Program-made: the position numbers and the translations under genes
The notes under the pieces: model-generated
Told to the model about the DNA's origin: nothing
The model's database searches: none
Seen by the model: only the letters and a program-made list of their open reading frames with translations
Assembly (NCBI RefSeq): GCF_902859935.1
Contig: NZ_CADIKI010000002.1
Coordinates: 1-64,000, forward strand
Source: Paraburkholderia fynbosensis
GTDB lineage: Bacteria > Pseudomonadota > Gammaproteobacteria > Burkholderiales > Burkholderiaceae
Direction of reading: 5' to 3'
Length of the DNA: 64,000 nucleotides
Part shown: positions 32,905 to 43,303 of the stretch, in pieces
How positions within the stretch are numbered: the first letter of the stretch is position 1
Layout: every line of letters begins with the position of its first letter

Positions 32905-33774
32905 ATGGACAAACTCGAACAGTTTTTGACCCGGGCCGAAGCCGTGCTCGTCCGTCTTGAGGCGATGCTTCCGCCCGCCGCGCCTGAGATCGACTGGTCG
33001 GCCGCGGTCGCTTTTCGCTGGCGCAAGCGCCAGGGGCGCGGCTACCTGCAGCCGGTGCCCGCCATCTCGTCGATCACGCTCGACGACTTGCAGAACATCG
33101 ATCGCCAGAAAGGGCTGATCGAGCAGAACACGCGCCAGTTCGTGCACAGGCAGCCGGCCAATAACGTGCTGCTGACGGGCGCGCGCGGCACCGGCAAATC
33201 GTCGCTGATCAAGGCGTGCCTGAACGCCTACGCGAAAGACGGCCTGCGTCTGATCGAAGTGGACAAGGACGATCTGCACGATCTCGGCGATATCGTCGAC
33301 CTGATCGCGAAGCGGCCGGAGCGCTTCGTGGTGTTTTGCGACGACCTGTCGTTCGAAGACGGCGAGTCCGGCTACAAGGCGCTGAAGGTCGCGCTCGACG
33401 GTTCGATCGCCGCCCAGTCCGACAACGTGCTGATCTACGCGACGTCGAATCGCCGTCATCTGTTGCCCGAGTACATGAGCGACAACGAGACGTACAAGCA
33501 CACGTCCGACGGCGAGATTCATCCGGGCGAGCTGGTGGAAGAAAAGATTTCGCTGTCAGAGCGTTTCGGGCTGTGGGTCAGCTTCTATCCGTTCAAGCAG
33601 GATGACTACCTGTCGATCATTGCCCACTGGCTGCGGCATTTCGGTTGCGACGACGCCGAAGTCGAGGCCGCGCGCGGCGACGCGCTGGTTTGGGCGCTCG
33701 AACGCGGCTCGCGCTCCGGACGCGTCGCGTGGCAATTCGCTCGCGACTGGTCCGGCCGGAAGAGCCCGGCATGA
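32905..33774 (+). CDS. DUF815 family ATP-binding protein (AAA-type)
   Basis: A 289-aa predicted cytoplasmic P-loop ATPase of the DUF815 family, physiological role unknown. Walker A is LTGARGTGKSSLIKA (about residues 92-106) and Walker B is FVVFCDDLSFE. ATSNRRHLLPEYM resembles an AAA sensor region. Its stop overlaps the Nudix gene start (ATGA at 33771-33774), so the two are probably translated together. Confidence 0.85.
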   Translation: MDKLEQFLTRAEAVLVRLEAMLPPAAPEIDWSAAVAFRWRKRQGRGYLQPVPAISSITLDDLQNIDRQKGLIEQNTRQFVHRQPANNVLLTGARGTGKSSLIKACLNAYAKDGLRLIEVDKDDLHDLGDIVDLIAKRPERFVVFCDDLSFEDGESGYKALKVALDGSIAAQSDNVLIYATSNRRHLLPEYMSDNETYKHTSDGEIHPGELVEEKISLSERFGLWVSFYPFKQDDYLSIIAHWLRHFGCDDAEVEAARGDALVWALERGSRSGRVAWQFARDWSGRKSPA

Positions 33775-34193
33775 GCGACGCGCAGAAGAATGCCGCGGGC
33801 CGTCCGGTGACGGAAGTCGCCGTCGGCGTGCTGATTCAGCCGGACGGGCGCTATCTGCTGGCGCAGCGTCCGGCCGGCAAACCGTATGAGGGTTACTGGG
33901 AATTTCCGGGTGGCAAGCTGGAGGCGGGCGAGTCGGTCGAGGCCGCACTTGCGCGCGAGCTCCACGAGGAACTGGGGATCGACGTAGAGGCAAGCCATCT
34001 TTGGCATACGCTCGAACACGATTACCCGCACGCCTATGTGCGGCTCTTCTTCTGCAAGGTGACGCAGTGGTCCGGCGAGCCGCACGGCCGCGAAGGCCAG
34101 GCGTTCGTCTGGCAGGCGTTGCCTGCTGACGTCGCGCCGCTATTGCCGGCGACCATTCCGGTACTGGAATGGCTCGCGGCGGAAAAGAACTGA
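33771..34193 (+). CDS. mutT: MutT-type Nudix hydrolase (8-oxo-dGTP diphosphatase family)
   Basis: A 140-aa Nudix hydrolase. The box GGKLEAGESVEAALARELHEELGID matches GX5EX7REUXEEXGU exactly. MutT-like features YLLAQRPAGKPYEGYWEFPGG and the position between secA and yacG (as in E. coli secA-mutT-yacG) support sanitisation of oxidised nucleotides. ATG 33771 overlaps the DUF815 stop; the longer open frame lies inside that gene. Confidence 0.88.
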   Translation: MSDAQKNAAGRPVTEVAVGVLIQPDGRYLLAQRPAGKPYEGYWEFPGGKLEAGESVEAALARELHEELGIDVEASHLWHTLEHDYPHAYVRLFFCKVTQWSGEPHGREGQAFVWQALPADVAPLLPATIPVLEWLAAEKN

Positions 34194-34251
34194 TAGACAG
34201 AAGGTTAGGGCGGGCGCTGTGCTAGTAGCGTCTGCCGCCACAGGAGCCCGC

Positions 34252-34449
34252 TCAATGCGGGTTGTAGTCCCCCCCGGGTGTCTCATCCGACGACGCTTCC
34301 TGATCGGTCCCACCGATCTTGTACTTCTCAGCGGCCCAAGCGCCGAGATCGATCTGCTTGCAGCGATCGGAGCAGAACGGACGGTAGCGGCTTTCGGGGG
34401 TCCAGCGGACATCCTTGCCGCAAGTGGGGCATTTGACGACGGTAGGCAT
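34252..34449 (-). CDS. yacG: DNA gyrase inhibitor YacG (zinc-binding)
   Basis: A 65-aa zinc protein that in E. coli binds GyrB and inhibits gyrase. The four-cysteine site is CPTCGKD...[14 protein letters not shown]. The acidic C-terminal tail is [15 protein letters not shown]. It lies downstream of zapD on the same strand, as in other proteobacteria. Confidence 0.93.
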   Translation of the reverse strand: MPTVVKCPTCGKDVRWTPESRYRPFCSDRCKQIDLGAWAAEKYKIGGTDQEASSDETPGGDYNPH

Positions 34450-34574
34450 ACGGTCAGGCAGTCAATCGCAAACGGAACAAGTAACGAATATAGGGGCATT
34501 TCGCGCCACTTTAAAGGCGCATCCCTCTATCCGGATCCGGCGGGCGAACGTCGCACGCCAGGTGGCGGGCCTGT

Positions 34575-35375
<801 letters not shown>

Positions 35376-35570
35376 CTAATGCCGTGGGACTACCCTAGCA
35401 ATCACGCACTTTTTCAGCGCGCTTTCGCAACTTTTTTCACGTGTTTCGGGCACTTTCCGCGTGCTTTGGCTTACACGCTGCCGTAAAGTTCAACGAGAAG
35501 GGCATGCGGCGGCGCGTGGTTTTCATGTGTCGCGCGCGTTTTTTCGCTTCGCCGACGGCGCGGTTTCGGC

Positions 35571-36173
35571 TCATGCGCCCGCGAGGGACAGATACGCGCG
35601 ATGCTGCTTGTCGACTTGCGCCTTCAGCGTGCCGAGCGGCGCGTTGTCGTTGTCGATCACGTCGTCGGCTGCGGCGAGGCGCGCTTCGCGCGTGGCTTGG
35701 CGGGCGATGATCGCCAGCACCTGGTCGCGGCTGAAGCCGTTGCGGCTCATGACGCGCGCAATCTGCGTCTCGACGCTGCAATCGACGGTCAGCACACGGT
35801 TCACGCGGTGCTTCCAGCTTCCCGACTCGACCAGTAGCGGCACCACGACAATTACGTAAGGGCCTTGTGCTTCGCGCTGCTCGCGCTTGGTCTGCGCACG
35901 AATCAACGGATGCGTGATGGCTTCGAGACGTTTGCGGGCGCCCTCGTCGCTGAATACGAGTTCCCGCATGCGCGCGCGCTCGAGTGAGCCGTCGGCGGCG
36001 ACGAACGCGGGGCCGAATTCCGCGGCAATCGGCGGCATCGCCATGCCGTGCGGCGCGGTGATGCGATGCGCGATCAGGTCCGTGTCGACGAGCGACACGC
36101 CGTGCGCGGCGAACAGATCGGCGACGGTCGATTTACCACTGCCGATGCCGCCGGTGAGTCCTACGACAAACAT
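35571..36173 (-). CDS. coaE: Dephospho-CoA kinase
   Basis: CoaE performs the last step of coenzyme A synthesis. The P-loop [12 protein letters not shown] is at about residues 5-16, followed by [11 protein letters not shown], where an Asp acts as base, and the lid [17 protein letters not shown]. The length is 200 aa. It starts 3 bp after the prepilin peptidase stop, the usual pil-coaE linkage. About 240 bp without a gene separate it from zapD. Confidence 0.96.
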   Translation of the reverse strand: MFVVGLTGGIGSGKSTVADLFAAHGVSLVDTDLIAHRITAPHGMAMPPIAAEFGPAFVAADGSLERARMRELVFSDEGARKRLEAITHPLIRAQTKREQREAQGPYVIVVVPLLVESGSWKHRVNRVLTVDCSVETQIARVMSRNGFSRDQVLAIIARQATREARLAAADDVIDNDNAPLGTLKAQVDKQHRAYLSLAGA

Positions 36174-36176
36174 GCT

Positions 36177-37118
36177 TCAGCCTCCCAGAGCCAGATACAG
36201 CGGTGTGCCGAGAAACAGCGTGAGCGCGCCACCCGCTGCGAGAAACGGCCCGAACGGCAGCGGCTCTTCGAAGCGCATGCGGCCGCGCCACGTCGCCGCG
36301 AGGCCGACCACCGCGCCCGTCACCGCGGCGATCAGCACGATCTGCGGCAAGGCGGCCCAGCCGAGCCACGCGCCAAGCGCCGCGAGCAGCTTGAAATCAC
36401 CGTAGCCCATGCCTTCGACGCCGCGCACCAGCCGGAACAGCCAATGCACGGCCCACAGCACAAGGTAACCGAAGATGGCGCCGAGCACCGCATCGTGCAG
36501 GCTCGCAAACATGCCGTTGAAATTGACGATGAGACCCGTCCACAGAAGCGGCAGCGTCATCGAATCGGGCAGCAGATGCGTGTCGATGTCGATCGCGCTC
36601 ATCGCGAGCAGCGCCGCGCACAAGCCGAAGGCGGCGAGCGCCGTGGTCGTCGGGCCGAACAGCGCGAGGGCGCCCGCCGCGAACGCGGCGCTGGCAATCT
36701 CGAGCAGCGGATAGCGCAGGCTCACGTGTGCGTGGCAGGCAGAGCAGCGTCCACGCAGCAGCACATAGCTCAGCACCGGCAGATTCTCCCACGTGCGCAG
36801 GACGTGCCCGCAATGCGGACACGCGCTACGCGGCACCCACAGGTTATAGCGCGCAGGCAGGCCATCTTCGGGCGGCGGCTGGTCGCTGGTGTCGCTGATT
36901 TCCGCATGCCACGCACGCTCCAGCATGATCGGCAGCCGATGCACGACCACGTTCAGGAAGCTGCCGATCACGAGGCCGAACACGATGGCAAACGCCATCT
37001 GCAGACCGGCGGGCAAGCTGCCGAACGCGAGGCCGAATCCGGTCGCGAGGTGGCTGGGCAGCAAGGCCGAGAGCAGACTGGAAGAAGTTTCTGACACGAG
37101 TGGAAAAGGCGCCTGCAT
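36177..37118 (-). CDS. pilD: Prepilin leader peptidase / N-methyltransferase
   Basis: PilD cleaves and N-methylates type IV prepilins and pseudopilins in the inner membrane. The two catalytic aspartates are in AIDIDTHLLPD and GMGYGDFKLL. The zinc-binding N-terminal loop has two CxxC pairs (CPHCGHVL, CSACHAHV). About seven membrane segments are visible, and the length is 313 aa. It is the last pil gene of the pilB-C-D set. Confidence 0.95.
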   Translation of the reverse strand: MQAPFPLVSETSSSLLSALLPSHLATGFGLAFGSLPAGLQMAFAIVFGLVIGSFLNVVVHRLPIMLERAWHAEISDTSDQPPPEDGLPARYNLWVPRSACPHCGHVLRTWENLPVLSYVLLRGRCSACHAHVSLRYPLLEIASAAFAAGALALFGPTTTALAAFGLCAALLAMSAIDIDTHLLPDSMTLPLLWTGLIVNFNGMFASLHDAVLGAIFGYLVLWAVHWLFRLVRGVEGMGYGDFKLLAALGAWLGWAALPQIVLIAAVTGAVVGLAATWRGRMRFEEPLPFGPFLAAGGALTLFLGTPLYLALGG

Positions 37119-37146
37119 GGATAAGGGATTGGATTCGGCTGCGATC

Positions 37147-38376
37147 CTACACCACGTTGCCGAGTTGAATAATGGGAAGATACATCGCGATCACGAGGCC
37201 GCCGACCAGCGTCCCCAGCACGACGATCACGAGCGGCTCGCACAGGCTCGACAGCGTGCCGATCTTCTCGTCTACCTGACGATCCGCGAGCGACGCCACG
37301 TCGATCAGCATGGTGTCGAGCGCGCCGGACTCCTCGGCCACTGCCACAGGCTGCACGACCTCGGGCGGAAAGCAGCGCGCCGCGCGCATGGCCGTCGCAA
37401 GTCGCTCGCCGCGCCGCAGCCGTGCGGCGATGTCGAGCGTGGCCCGGTCGAAGAACGCGTTGCCTGTCGCGTGAGTCAATGAATCGAACGCGTCGGCGAG
37501 GGGTGTGCCGGCCGATAGCAAGGTGCCGAGCGCACGGCTCCAGCGTGCCGCGCACAGCGTACGCAGCAACGGCCCGACGACCGGCATTCTCAGCGACAGA
37601 CGTGCGAACCGGATGCGGGCAATGTCGGAACGTCGTAGCAGGAAACTCACTGCCGAAGTCAACACGAAGATCAACGCGATGATGGGCAGGCTCCAGCGCG
37701 CCGCGCCCGACGACAAGGCGAGCACGAACTGTGTCGGTGCGGGCAGCTTCGCGCCGAAGCCGTCGAAGATCTGTTTGAAGGTCGGCACGACCCACACCAG
37801 CAAGGCAGCGGTGATCGCCGTGGCCAGCAGCAGGATCGCGACCGGATAGGTCAGTGCCGCGCGCACTTTCGCGCGCTGCGCGGCGGCGCGTTCGCGGTCA
37901 TCGGCGATTCTCGCGAGGACGGCGGCCAGCGCGCCGGCCGCCTCGCCGACTTCGACGAGTTGACAGTACAGCGCATTGAATTGCCCCGGGTGCCTTTGCA
38001 ACGCCGCAGAAAAGCGCAGGCCCGCCGTGATGTCGCGCGCCAGTGCGCCGACGATGCGCGGCATGCCCTGACGGTTCGACGATTGCCCTTGCGCCAACAG
38101 ATCCAGCGCGGGCGCGAGCGGCAAACCGGCACGCAGCAGACTGGCGAGTTGTCGTGTGAATAGCGTTACGTCCGCAGCGCGCGCCTTGGGGCGCGGCGCC
38201 GCTCCATGCGCGGCGAGTTCGACGATGAACAGATCTTCGCGCTTGAGCATGGCTCGAGCGGTGCTCGCGTCCGGCGCGATCAGCGTGCCGTTCTTGTGTA
38301 GGCCGGCGACATTGACGCCGCGCCACCGGAAGCGCGTGTCGGCCGCAGGATGCGGATGAGTCGTGACCGTGCTCAT
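37147..38376 (-). CDS. pilC: Type II secretion/type IV pilus inner-membrane platform protein
   Basis: This polytopic platform protein engages the assembly ATPase. Two GspF domains are visible: the first around LFTRQLASLLRAGLPLAPAL, the second around ARWSRALGTLLSAGTPLADA. Each is followed by a long hydrophobic segment, and the C terminus ends with MYLPIIQLGNVV, characteristic of PilC. The length is 409 aa. ATG 38376 overlaps the pilB stop by 4 nt. Confidence 0.92.
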   Translation of the reverse strand: MSTVTTHPHPAADTRFRWRGVNVAGLHKNGTLIAPDASTARAMLKREDLFIVELAAHGAAPRPKARAADVTLFTRQLASLLRAGLPLAPALDLLAQGQSSNRQGMPRIVGALARDITAGLRFSAALQRHPGQFNALYCQLVEVGEAAGALAAVLARIADDRERAAAQRAKVRAALTYPVAILLLATAITAALLVWVVPTFKQIFDGFGAKLPAPTQFVLALSSGAARWSLPIIALIFVLTSAVSFLLRRSDIARIRFARLSLRMPVVGPLLRTLCAARWSRALGTLLSAGTPLADAFDSLTHATGNAFFDRATLDIAARLRRGERLATAMRAARCFPPEVVQPVAVAEESGALDTMLIDVASLADRQVDEKIGTLSSLCEPLVIVVLGTLVGGLVIAMYLPIIQLGNVV

Positions 38377-39668
38377 GCGATTTCGGTGGCAGCCAGTGCT
38401 TCAGCGAGACTGGTGGTGCCGTCGCGTACACGTGCCAACGCCGCGTCGCGCAACGTGGCCACCTGTTCGGTTTGCGCGAGCCGTGCGAGCTCATGCGTGC
38501 CGGCGCTTGAGACGATCAGTTCGCGCATCGCATCGGAGACAGGCATCACTTGATGAACTCCGACGCGGCCTTTGTAACCGATACCGTGACAAGCCGCGCA
38601 TCCGGTTGCCGCATACGGCTGCCAGCCCTCGAGCTGACGATCGTCGAAGCCGGCGGCCCGCAGCGCCGTCGCCGATTGCGGCGCGGGCGTACGGCACGCG
38701 ACGCACAGACGCCGCACGAGCCGCTGTGCCGTTACCATCCGCAGCGCTGCCGCGAGGTTGTACGGCTCGACGCCGATATCGATCAGGCGCGCGATCGCGG
38801 CAGGCGCATCGTTCGTGTGCAGGGTCGACAGAACGAGGTGGCCCGTTTGGGCGGCTTTCACGGCGACATCGGCGGTTTCATCGTCGCGAATTTCACCGAC
38901 CATGATCACATCGGGATCCTGTCGAAGGAATGCGCGCAGCGCCACAGCGAAAGTGAGCCCGGCCTTTTCACGCACGCTGACCTGATTGATGCCGGCCAGC
39001 TGGATTTCCGCCGGGTCTTCCACCGAGCACAGATTGCGCGCCTCGCCGTTCAGCAGGTTCAGGAAGCAGTACAGCGACAGCGTCTTGCCGCTGCCCGTCG
39101 GCCCGGTGACGAGCACGAGACCGTGCGGCGCGTGAATCGCGGCGTCGAGCGCCTCACGTTGGCGCGCATCGAGGCCCAGCGAGTCGAGCGAAAGATCGGT
39201 GGGCAATGCGTCGAGCCGGCGTAAGACGAGTTTTTCGCCGAACAGCGTTGGCAGCGAATTGACGCGATAGTCCTCGATCCGCCCGGGCGACGTCGCGATA
39301 CGCAGGCGACCGTCCTGTGGCACGCGCCGCTCGGCGATGTCCATGCGCGCCAGCACCTTCACCCGCGTAATGAAGGCGTCGCGCAAATGAGCGGGCGGCT
39401 GCGGAATCTCATGCAGCACGCCGTCGATCCGCAATCGCACGCGCCAGCCGTGCTCCGCCGGCTCGATGTGAAGGTCCGACGCGTTGCGCCGGGTCGCTTC
39501 CTGCAATGTGTCGGTCAATAGACGTACGGCAGGCGCGTTGTCGGGATCGCTGAGCCGGGCCGCGCCAGCTTCGGTGGCGAACGGAGTGGGCTTCATGCGC
39601 GACGTGCTGTCATTGTCGAAAGCGATGGGCCGCGGCGACGTTGCCGCAACCTGAAAAGATGCTTGCAT
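38373..39668 (-). CDS. pilB: GspE/PilB-family assembly ATPase (short form)
   Basis: This hexameric ATPase powers pilus or pseudopilus assembly. Walker A is VTGPTGSGKTLSLY, the Asp box is CSVEDPAEI, Walker B is MVGEIRDDETAD, and the His box is LHTNDAPAAI. A zinc site of two cysteine pairs (CVAC, CAAC) lies near the C terminus. At 431 aa it lacks the N-terminal domain of full-length PilB (about 560 aa). ATG 39596 is an alternative start; neither start has a good ribosome site. No pilin gene is nearby. Confidence 0.88.
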   Translation of the reverse strand: MQASFQVAATSPRPIAFDNDSTSRMKPTPFATEAGAARLSDPDNAPAVRLLTDTLQEATRRNASDLHIEPAEHGWRVRLRIDGVLHEIPQPPAHLRDAFITRVKVLARMDIAERRVPQDGRLRIATSPGRIEDYRVNSLPTLFGEKLVLRRLDALPTDLSLDSLGLDARQREALDAAIHAPHGLVLVTGPTGSGKTLSLYCFLNLLNGEARNLCSVEDPAEIQLAGINQVSVREKAGLTFAVALRAFLRQDPDVIMVGEIRDDETADVAVKAAQTGHLVLSTLHTNDAPAAIARLIDIGVEPYNLAAALRMVTAQRLVRRLCVACRTPAPQSATALRAAGFDDRQLEGWQPYAATGCAACHGIGYKGRVGVHQVMPVSDAMRELIVSSAGTHELARLAQTEQVATLRDAALARVRDGTTSLAEALAATEIA

Positions 39669-39819
39669 GGGAAACCGGTGATGAGCCGCCTGTAGAACAT
39701 GACGGCTTCATCTTCCGGTAACGCGGCTGGCGCCGCCATTCGGCCAAACGGCTAATGGCGCGCGCCGCAGGAGTGTGTGATGCTGCCTGGTATATCGGAC
39801 ACCGGCGGCGTGAAGGACC

Positions 39820-41118
39820 TCAGCCTACCAGCGCTTTGCCGCCCTTCGTGCGCGTCGGCGGCTTGAACAGCTTGACGGTGCGAATCGCCTGATCGTCGCT
39901 GCGCATGACTTCGAGTTTGATTTCGCCGATCTGCACGCACACGTCGCCATCGGGAATGTCCTCGAGAATTTCGAGGATCAGGCCGTTAAGCGTCTTGGGG
40001 CCGTCGGTGGGCAGTGTGAGGTGCAGCCAGCGGTTCAGCTCGCGCAACGGCATGCTGCCCGCGACGATGCATTCGCCGTTCTCATTCCAGCCACCGCGCG
40101 AATTGGCGCTACGCGGAATCGATGTCGTGAATTCGCCGATCAGCTCCTCGATGATGTCTTCCGGCGTGACGAGGCCTTGCAGTTCGCCGTACTCGTTGAC
40201 GACCAGCGCGGTGCGGTGACGGCTTTCCTGAAAGTATTGCAATTGCTGGAAGACTGGCGTGCCGCTCGGCACGAAGTACGGCTCGGCCAGCAGTTCGCGT
40301 AGCGTCTCGCGCTCCAGCTCCTGGTTGTGCAGGGCCGCGAGCGTCTTGCGAACATGCAGCACGCCCAGCACCCGGTCGATGTCGCCCTGGTAGACGATCA
40401 GCTTGTTGTGATAGCAGGTTTCCAGTTGATGCAGAATCTCTTCGAACGGTGCATCGAAGTCGAGCGCTTCGATCCGGCGGCGCGGGATCATCACGTCGTC
40501 GACGGAAATGTTTTCGAGGTCGAACAGGTTCAGCAGGATGCTGCGGTGCTTGGTCGGCATGAAGCTGCCCGACTCCAGCACGATGGTGCGCAGTTCCTCG
40601 GTGGACAGACGCTGGTCGTGCGCGCCTTTCGTATTGATGTGCAGCACGCGCAAGATGCCGTTGGCGAACAGGTTCACGAACCAGACGAGCGGCTTCGCGG
40701 CGCGCATCAGCGGCGCGATCAGCAGGCTCGCCGGCAGGGCGATCTTTTCGGGAAACGTCGCGCCGACGATTTTCGGCGTGATCTCCGCGAACACGATGAT
40801 GAGGAACGCAACGATGCCGGTCGCGATCGACAGCACCAGGTTGTTGCGGCCGAACGTGTGCAAGGCGATCGAGGTAGTGAGCACCGGGATGATCGTGTTG
40901 AACAGGTTATTGCCGATCAGCACGACGCTCAACAGTTGATCGGTGTGGGCGAGCAGACCCTGAGTGGTCTTTGCGCCGAGCGCGTTCTGGCCGGCGAGGT
41001 GTTTCAGGCGATGGCGATTGATCGCCATCATCGCCGTTTCGGAAATCGAAAAGAAGCTGGAGCAGATAAGCAGCAGAAAGACGGCGCCAATCTGCGCCCA
41101 TAAGGGAAGTTGTTCCAC
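39820..41118 (-). CDS. HlyC/CorC-family membrane protein with CBS domains (CNNM type)
   Basis: A 432-aa transporter-like protein, related to proteins linked with magnesium/cobalt efflux. The N-terminal DUF21 membrane domain has about four hydrophobic segments (IGAVFLLLICSSFFSISETAMMA). Two CBS domains follow (VDDVMIPRRRIEALD..., LVVNEYGELQGLVTPEDIIEE), then a C-terminal CorC_HlyC domain. I chose GTG 41118 because the conserved sequence begins EQLPLWAQIGAVF; the frame is open to 41307 but that part overlaps the tRNA terminator. The transport substrate is not determinable. Confidence 0.87.
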   Translation of the reverse strand: MEQLPLWAQIGAVFLLLICSSFFSISETAMMAINRHRLKHLAGQNALGAKTTQGLLAHTDQLLSVVLIGNNLFNTIIPVLTTSIALHTFGRNNLVLSIATGIVAFLIIVFAEITPKIVGATFPEKIALPASLLIAPLMRAAKPLVWFVNLFANGILRVLHINTKGAHDQRLSTEELRTIVLESGSFMPTKHRSILLNLFDLENISVDDVMIPRRRIEALDFDAPFEEILHQLETCYHNKLIVYQGDIDRVLGVLHVRKTLAALHNQELERETLRELLAEPYFVPSGTPVFQQLQYFQESRHRTALVVNEYGELQGLVTPEDIIEELIGEFTTSIPRSANSRGGWNENGECIVAGSMPLRELNRWLHLTLPTDGPKTLNGLILEILEDIPDGDVCVQIGEIKLEVMRSDDQAIRTVKLFKPPTRTKGGKALVG

Positions 41119-41258
41119 GCGTCGTGAAGAATAGGGGAGAGGATGGAGAGAATATAGCAGAGGGGGCGCGGCGAGCCGTGTTGGCGGAGGGCGGGGGGGC
41201 TCAATCGCGCATAGGCGACGAGCGTCGCGCATGATGCAGGAAAATGGCGCGTAAAACA

Positions 41259-41289
41259 AAAAACCGCCCAGCAAGCTGCGGCGGTTTTT
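41259..41289 (-). terminator. tRNA-Pro terminator
   Basis: A 10-bp stem AAAAACCGCC/GGCGGTTTTT (41259-41268 with 41280-41289) with an 11-nt loop. Read on the minus strand it ends in a T-run, 27 bp after the tRNA CCA end. Confidence 0.85.
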
Positions 41290-41315
41290 CGAGCCTCGAA
41301 CTGACAAGGCAAATC

Positions 41316-41392
41316 TGGTCGGGGTGAGAGGATTCGAACCTCCGGCCTCTACGTCCCGAACGTAGCGCTCTACCAGGCTAAGCTACACCCCG
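41316..41392 (-). tRNA. proK: tRNA-Pro (anticodon CGG)
   Basis: 77 nt including an encoded CCA. The acceptor strands are CGGGGTG and CACCCCG, with discriminator A. The anticodon stem is CTACG/CGTAG around the loop TTCGGGA, giving anticodon CGG, which reads CCG. The T arm GGAGG-TTCGAAT-CCTCT is standard. It is encoded between the polyprenyl synthase and the CBS protein. Confidence 0.97.
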
Positions 41393-41440
41393 ATTTGTAC
41401 TGCGAACTCGATTCGGACTAGCCCGGCGTTTCAGTCTCGT

Positions 41441-42433
41441 TCAAGACTGTCTTGCCGTCGAGTAAGAACATAATTCTAGCAGGCTATCCTTGAAAATGGA
41501 ACTGGGAAACGAAGAAATTGCTGCTGCGGCTGCTTGGGCTTCCTGTTTCGCGCACTCGAGCGTGTGGTCCAGCGCGCCTGAACGCGTGATAGCCTCGAAA
41601 ATCGTGTCGAAACGGTCCGTGCCGCCTTGTTCGATCGCTTCGCGCGCCAGTGCCGATTGCTCGGGCGTGCCGCGCTCGATCAGATAGATCAGCGGGAGCG
41701 TGGGTTTGCCTTCGCGCAGATCGTCGCCGGCGTTCTTGCCCATCGACTCGGCCGTGCCGGTGTAGTCGAGCCAGTCGTCCATGATCTGAAAAGCGGTGCC
41801 GATGCGGCGGCCAAATTCCGCGGCGGCCGCTTCGGTTTTCGCGTCCGAACCGGCCAGCACCGCGCCGAGCTGGGCGGCGGCTTCGAACAGCTTGGCGGTT
41901 TTGTAGCGGATCACCTGCATGTAGCGGGATTCGTCGACGTCCGCGTCGTGCATGTTCAGCAACTGCAGCACTTCGCCCTCGGAGATGATGTTGGTCGCCT
42001 CCGACAGGATCTCCATCACGCGCATCTTGCCCACACCCACCATCATTTGGAACGAGCGCGAGTACAGAAAGTCGCCGACCAGCACGCTCGCGGCATTGCC
42101 GAACAGCGCATTGGCGGTCTGGCGGCCGCGCCGCAGATCGGATTCGTCGACCACGTCGTCGTGCAGCAGCGTCGCGGTGTGGATGAATTCGACGACCGCC
42201 GCCAGTTCATGCCGGTGCCCGGTGGTTTCGCCCAACGCGCCCGCCACCAGCAACAGTAGCGCGGGTCGCAGCCGCTTGCCGCCGGCGCTGATGATGTACT
42301 CGGAAATCTGATTGATCAGCATCACGTCGGACGCAAGACGGTGCCGGATGACGCGATTGACCTGCTGCATGTCTTCGGCGATCGGAGCAAGCAGGCTGGC
42401 GGCGTTGGAGGAGGGGGTGGCAGTCGACGACAT
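41441..42433 (-). CDS. ispB: Polyprenyl (octaprenyl) diphosphate synthase
   Basis: This trans-prenyltransferase makes the C40 side chain of ubiquinone. The first Asp-rich motif LLHDDVVDESDLRRG and the second FQIMDDWLDYTG are present, plus the GGKRLRPALLLL motif. The length is 330 aa. The alanine/serine-rich N terminus is typical of Burkholderia. Product chain length is inferred from the family. It is divergent from rplU. Confidence 0.93.
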   Translation of the reverse strand: MSSTATPSSNAASLLAPIAEDMQQVNRVIRHRLASDVMLINQISEYIISAGGKRLRPALLLLVAGALGETTGHRHELAAVVEFIHTATLLHDDVVDESDLRRGRQTANALFGNAASVLVGDFLYSRSFQMMVGVGKMRVMEILSEATNIISEGEVLQLLNMHDADVDESRYMQVIRYKTAKLFEAAAQLGAVLAGSDAKTEAAAAEFGRRIGTAFQIMDDWLDYTGTAESMGKNAGDDLREGKPTLPLIYLIERGTPEQSALAREAIEQGGTDRFDTIFEAITRSGALDHTLECAKQEAQAAAAAISSFPSSIFKDSLLELCSYSTARQS

Positions 42434-42590
42434 GATGGCTGAATTGGGTAGTGCCGCGAATTATAAGGCGAATCGCGGCAGTTCCGGGTCGCTGGCTGCG
42501 GCGCGGCGCACTCGAGGCCTCATTCAGGGCCGCGCGCCGGGGTCGTGCGGCAAGGCGCCGGCCTTCGCGCGCGGCGGCTCTCAATGAGTT

Positions 42591-42619
42591 TTGACCAAGC
42601 AGCTAACTCTATGTATAAT
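42591..42619 (+). promoter_or_regulatory. Sigma-70 promoter of rplU-rpmA
   Basis: TTGACC (42591-42596), a 17-bp spacer, TATAAT (42614-42619). This is a near-consensus promoter and the best in the window. The leader to the rplU ATG would be about 48 nt. Confidence 0.85.
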
Positions 42620-42673
42620 CACGGGTTTCCGCGCGCGGTGCGTGGGAAAAATGAACACAGAGTGAGGTTCTCA

Positions 42674-42985
42674 ATGTACGCGGTCATAAAAACCGGTGGC
42701 AAGCAGTATAAAGTTGCCGTCGGCGAAAAACTTAAAGTAGAACAGATACCGGCAGACATTGACGCTGAAATCACGCTCGACCAGGTTCTCGCAGTGGGCG
42801 AAGGCGAATCGATTAAGTTCGGTACGCCGCTGGTCAGTGGGGCTTCCGTCAAGGCTACCGTCGTGTCGCAAGGTCGTCACGCAAAAGTGACGATCTTCAA
42901 GATGCGTCGCCGGAAGCACTACCAGAAGCATGGCGGCCACCGCCAGAACTATACCGAACTGCGCATCGACGCGATCAACGCGTAA
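42674..42985 (+). CDS. rplU: 50S ribosomal protein L21
   Basis: A 103-aa ribosomal protein. It starts [20 protein letters not shown] and carries the RNA-binding [21 protein letters not shown] sequence region characteristic of L21. GTGAGG lies upstream of ATG 42674. The open frame extends upstream but crosses the promoter, so it is not coding there. It is cotranscribed with rpmA. Confidence 0.97.
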   Translation: MYAVIKTGGKQYKVAVGEKLKVEQIPADIDAEITLDQVLAVGEGESIKFGTPLVSGASVKATVVSQGRHAKVTIFKMRRRKHYQKHGGHRQNYTELRIDAINA

Positions 42986-43010
42986 GCGCACCGGTTAAGG
43001 AGCAAATCAA

Positions 43011-43274
43011 ATGGCACACAAAAAGGCAGGCGGATCATCCCGCAACGGCCGCGACTCTGAATCGAAGCGCCTCGGCGTGAAGGTTTATGGCGGCCAGGCT
43101 ATCAACGCTGGTGGCATCATCGTGCGTCAACGCGGTACGCGTATGCACGCTGGTGAAAACGTCGGTATCGGCAAGGATCACACCTTGTTCGCGCTGACAG
43201 ACGGCCACGTTCAGTTCTCGACGAAAGGCGCAGCGAAGAAGCACATGGTCAACGTCGTCCCGGCAGCAGTCTGA
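43011..43274 (+). CDS. rpmA: 50S ribosomal protein L27
   Basis: An 87-aa ribosomal protein whose N terminus reaches the peptidyl-transferase centre. It starts [19 protein letters not shown] and continues [23 protein letters not shown], which is diagnostic. AAGGAG precedes the ATG. There is no N-terminal cleavage extension of the Firmicutes type. Confidence 0.97.
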   Translation: MAHKKAGGSSRNGRDSESKRLGVKVYGGQAINAGGIIVRQRGTRMHAGENVGIGKDHTLFALTDGHVQFSTKGAAKKHMVNVVPAAV

Positions 43275-43303
43275 GCTTACTCAGGCACGGGCTTCAGGAC
43301 CGG

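Noticed and set aside
41316..41392. tRNA-Pro as an integration hot spot for a mobile element
   Set aside because: Flanking genes are core, and I see no integrase, no direct repeat of the tRNA 3' end and no compositional break.
42312..42587. Plus-strand frame before rplU as an upstream gene
   Set aside because: It overlaps the polyprenyl synthase gene antisense and ends before the rplU promoter, with no supporting motif.
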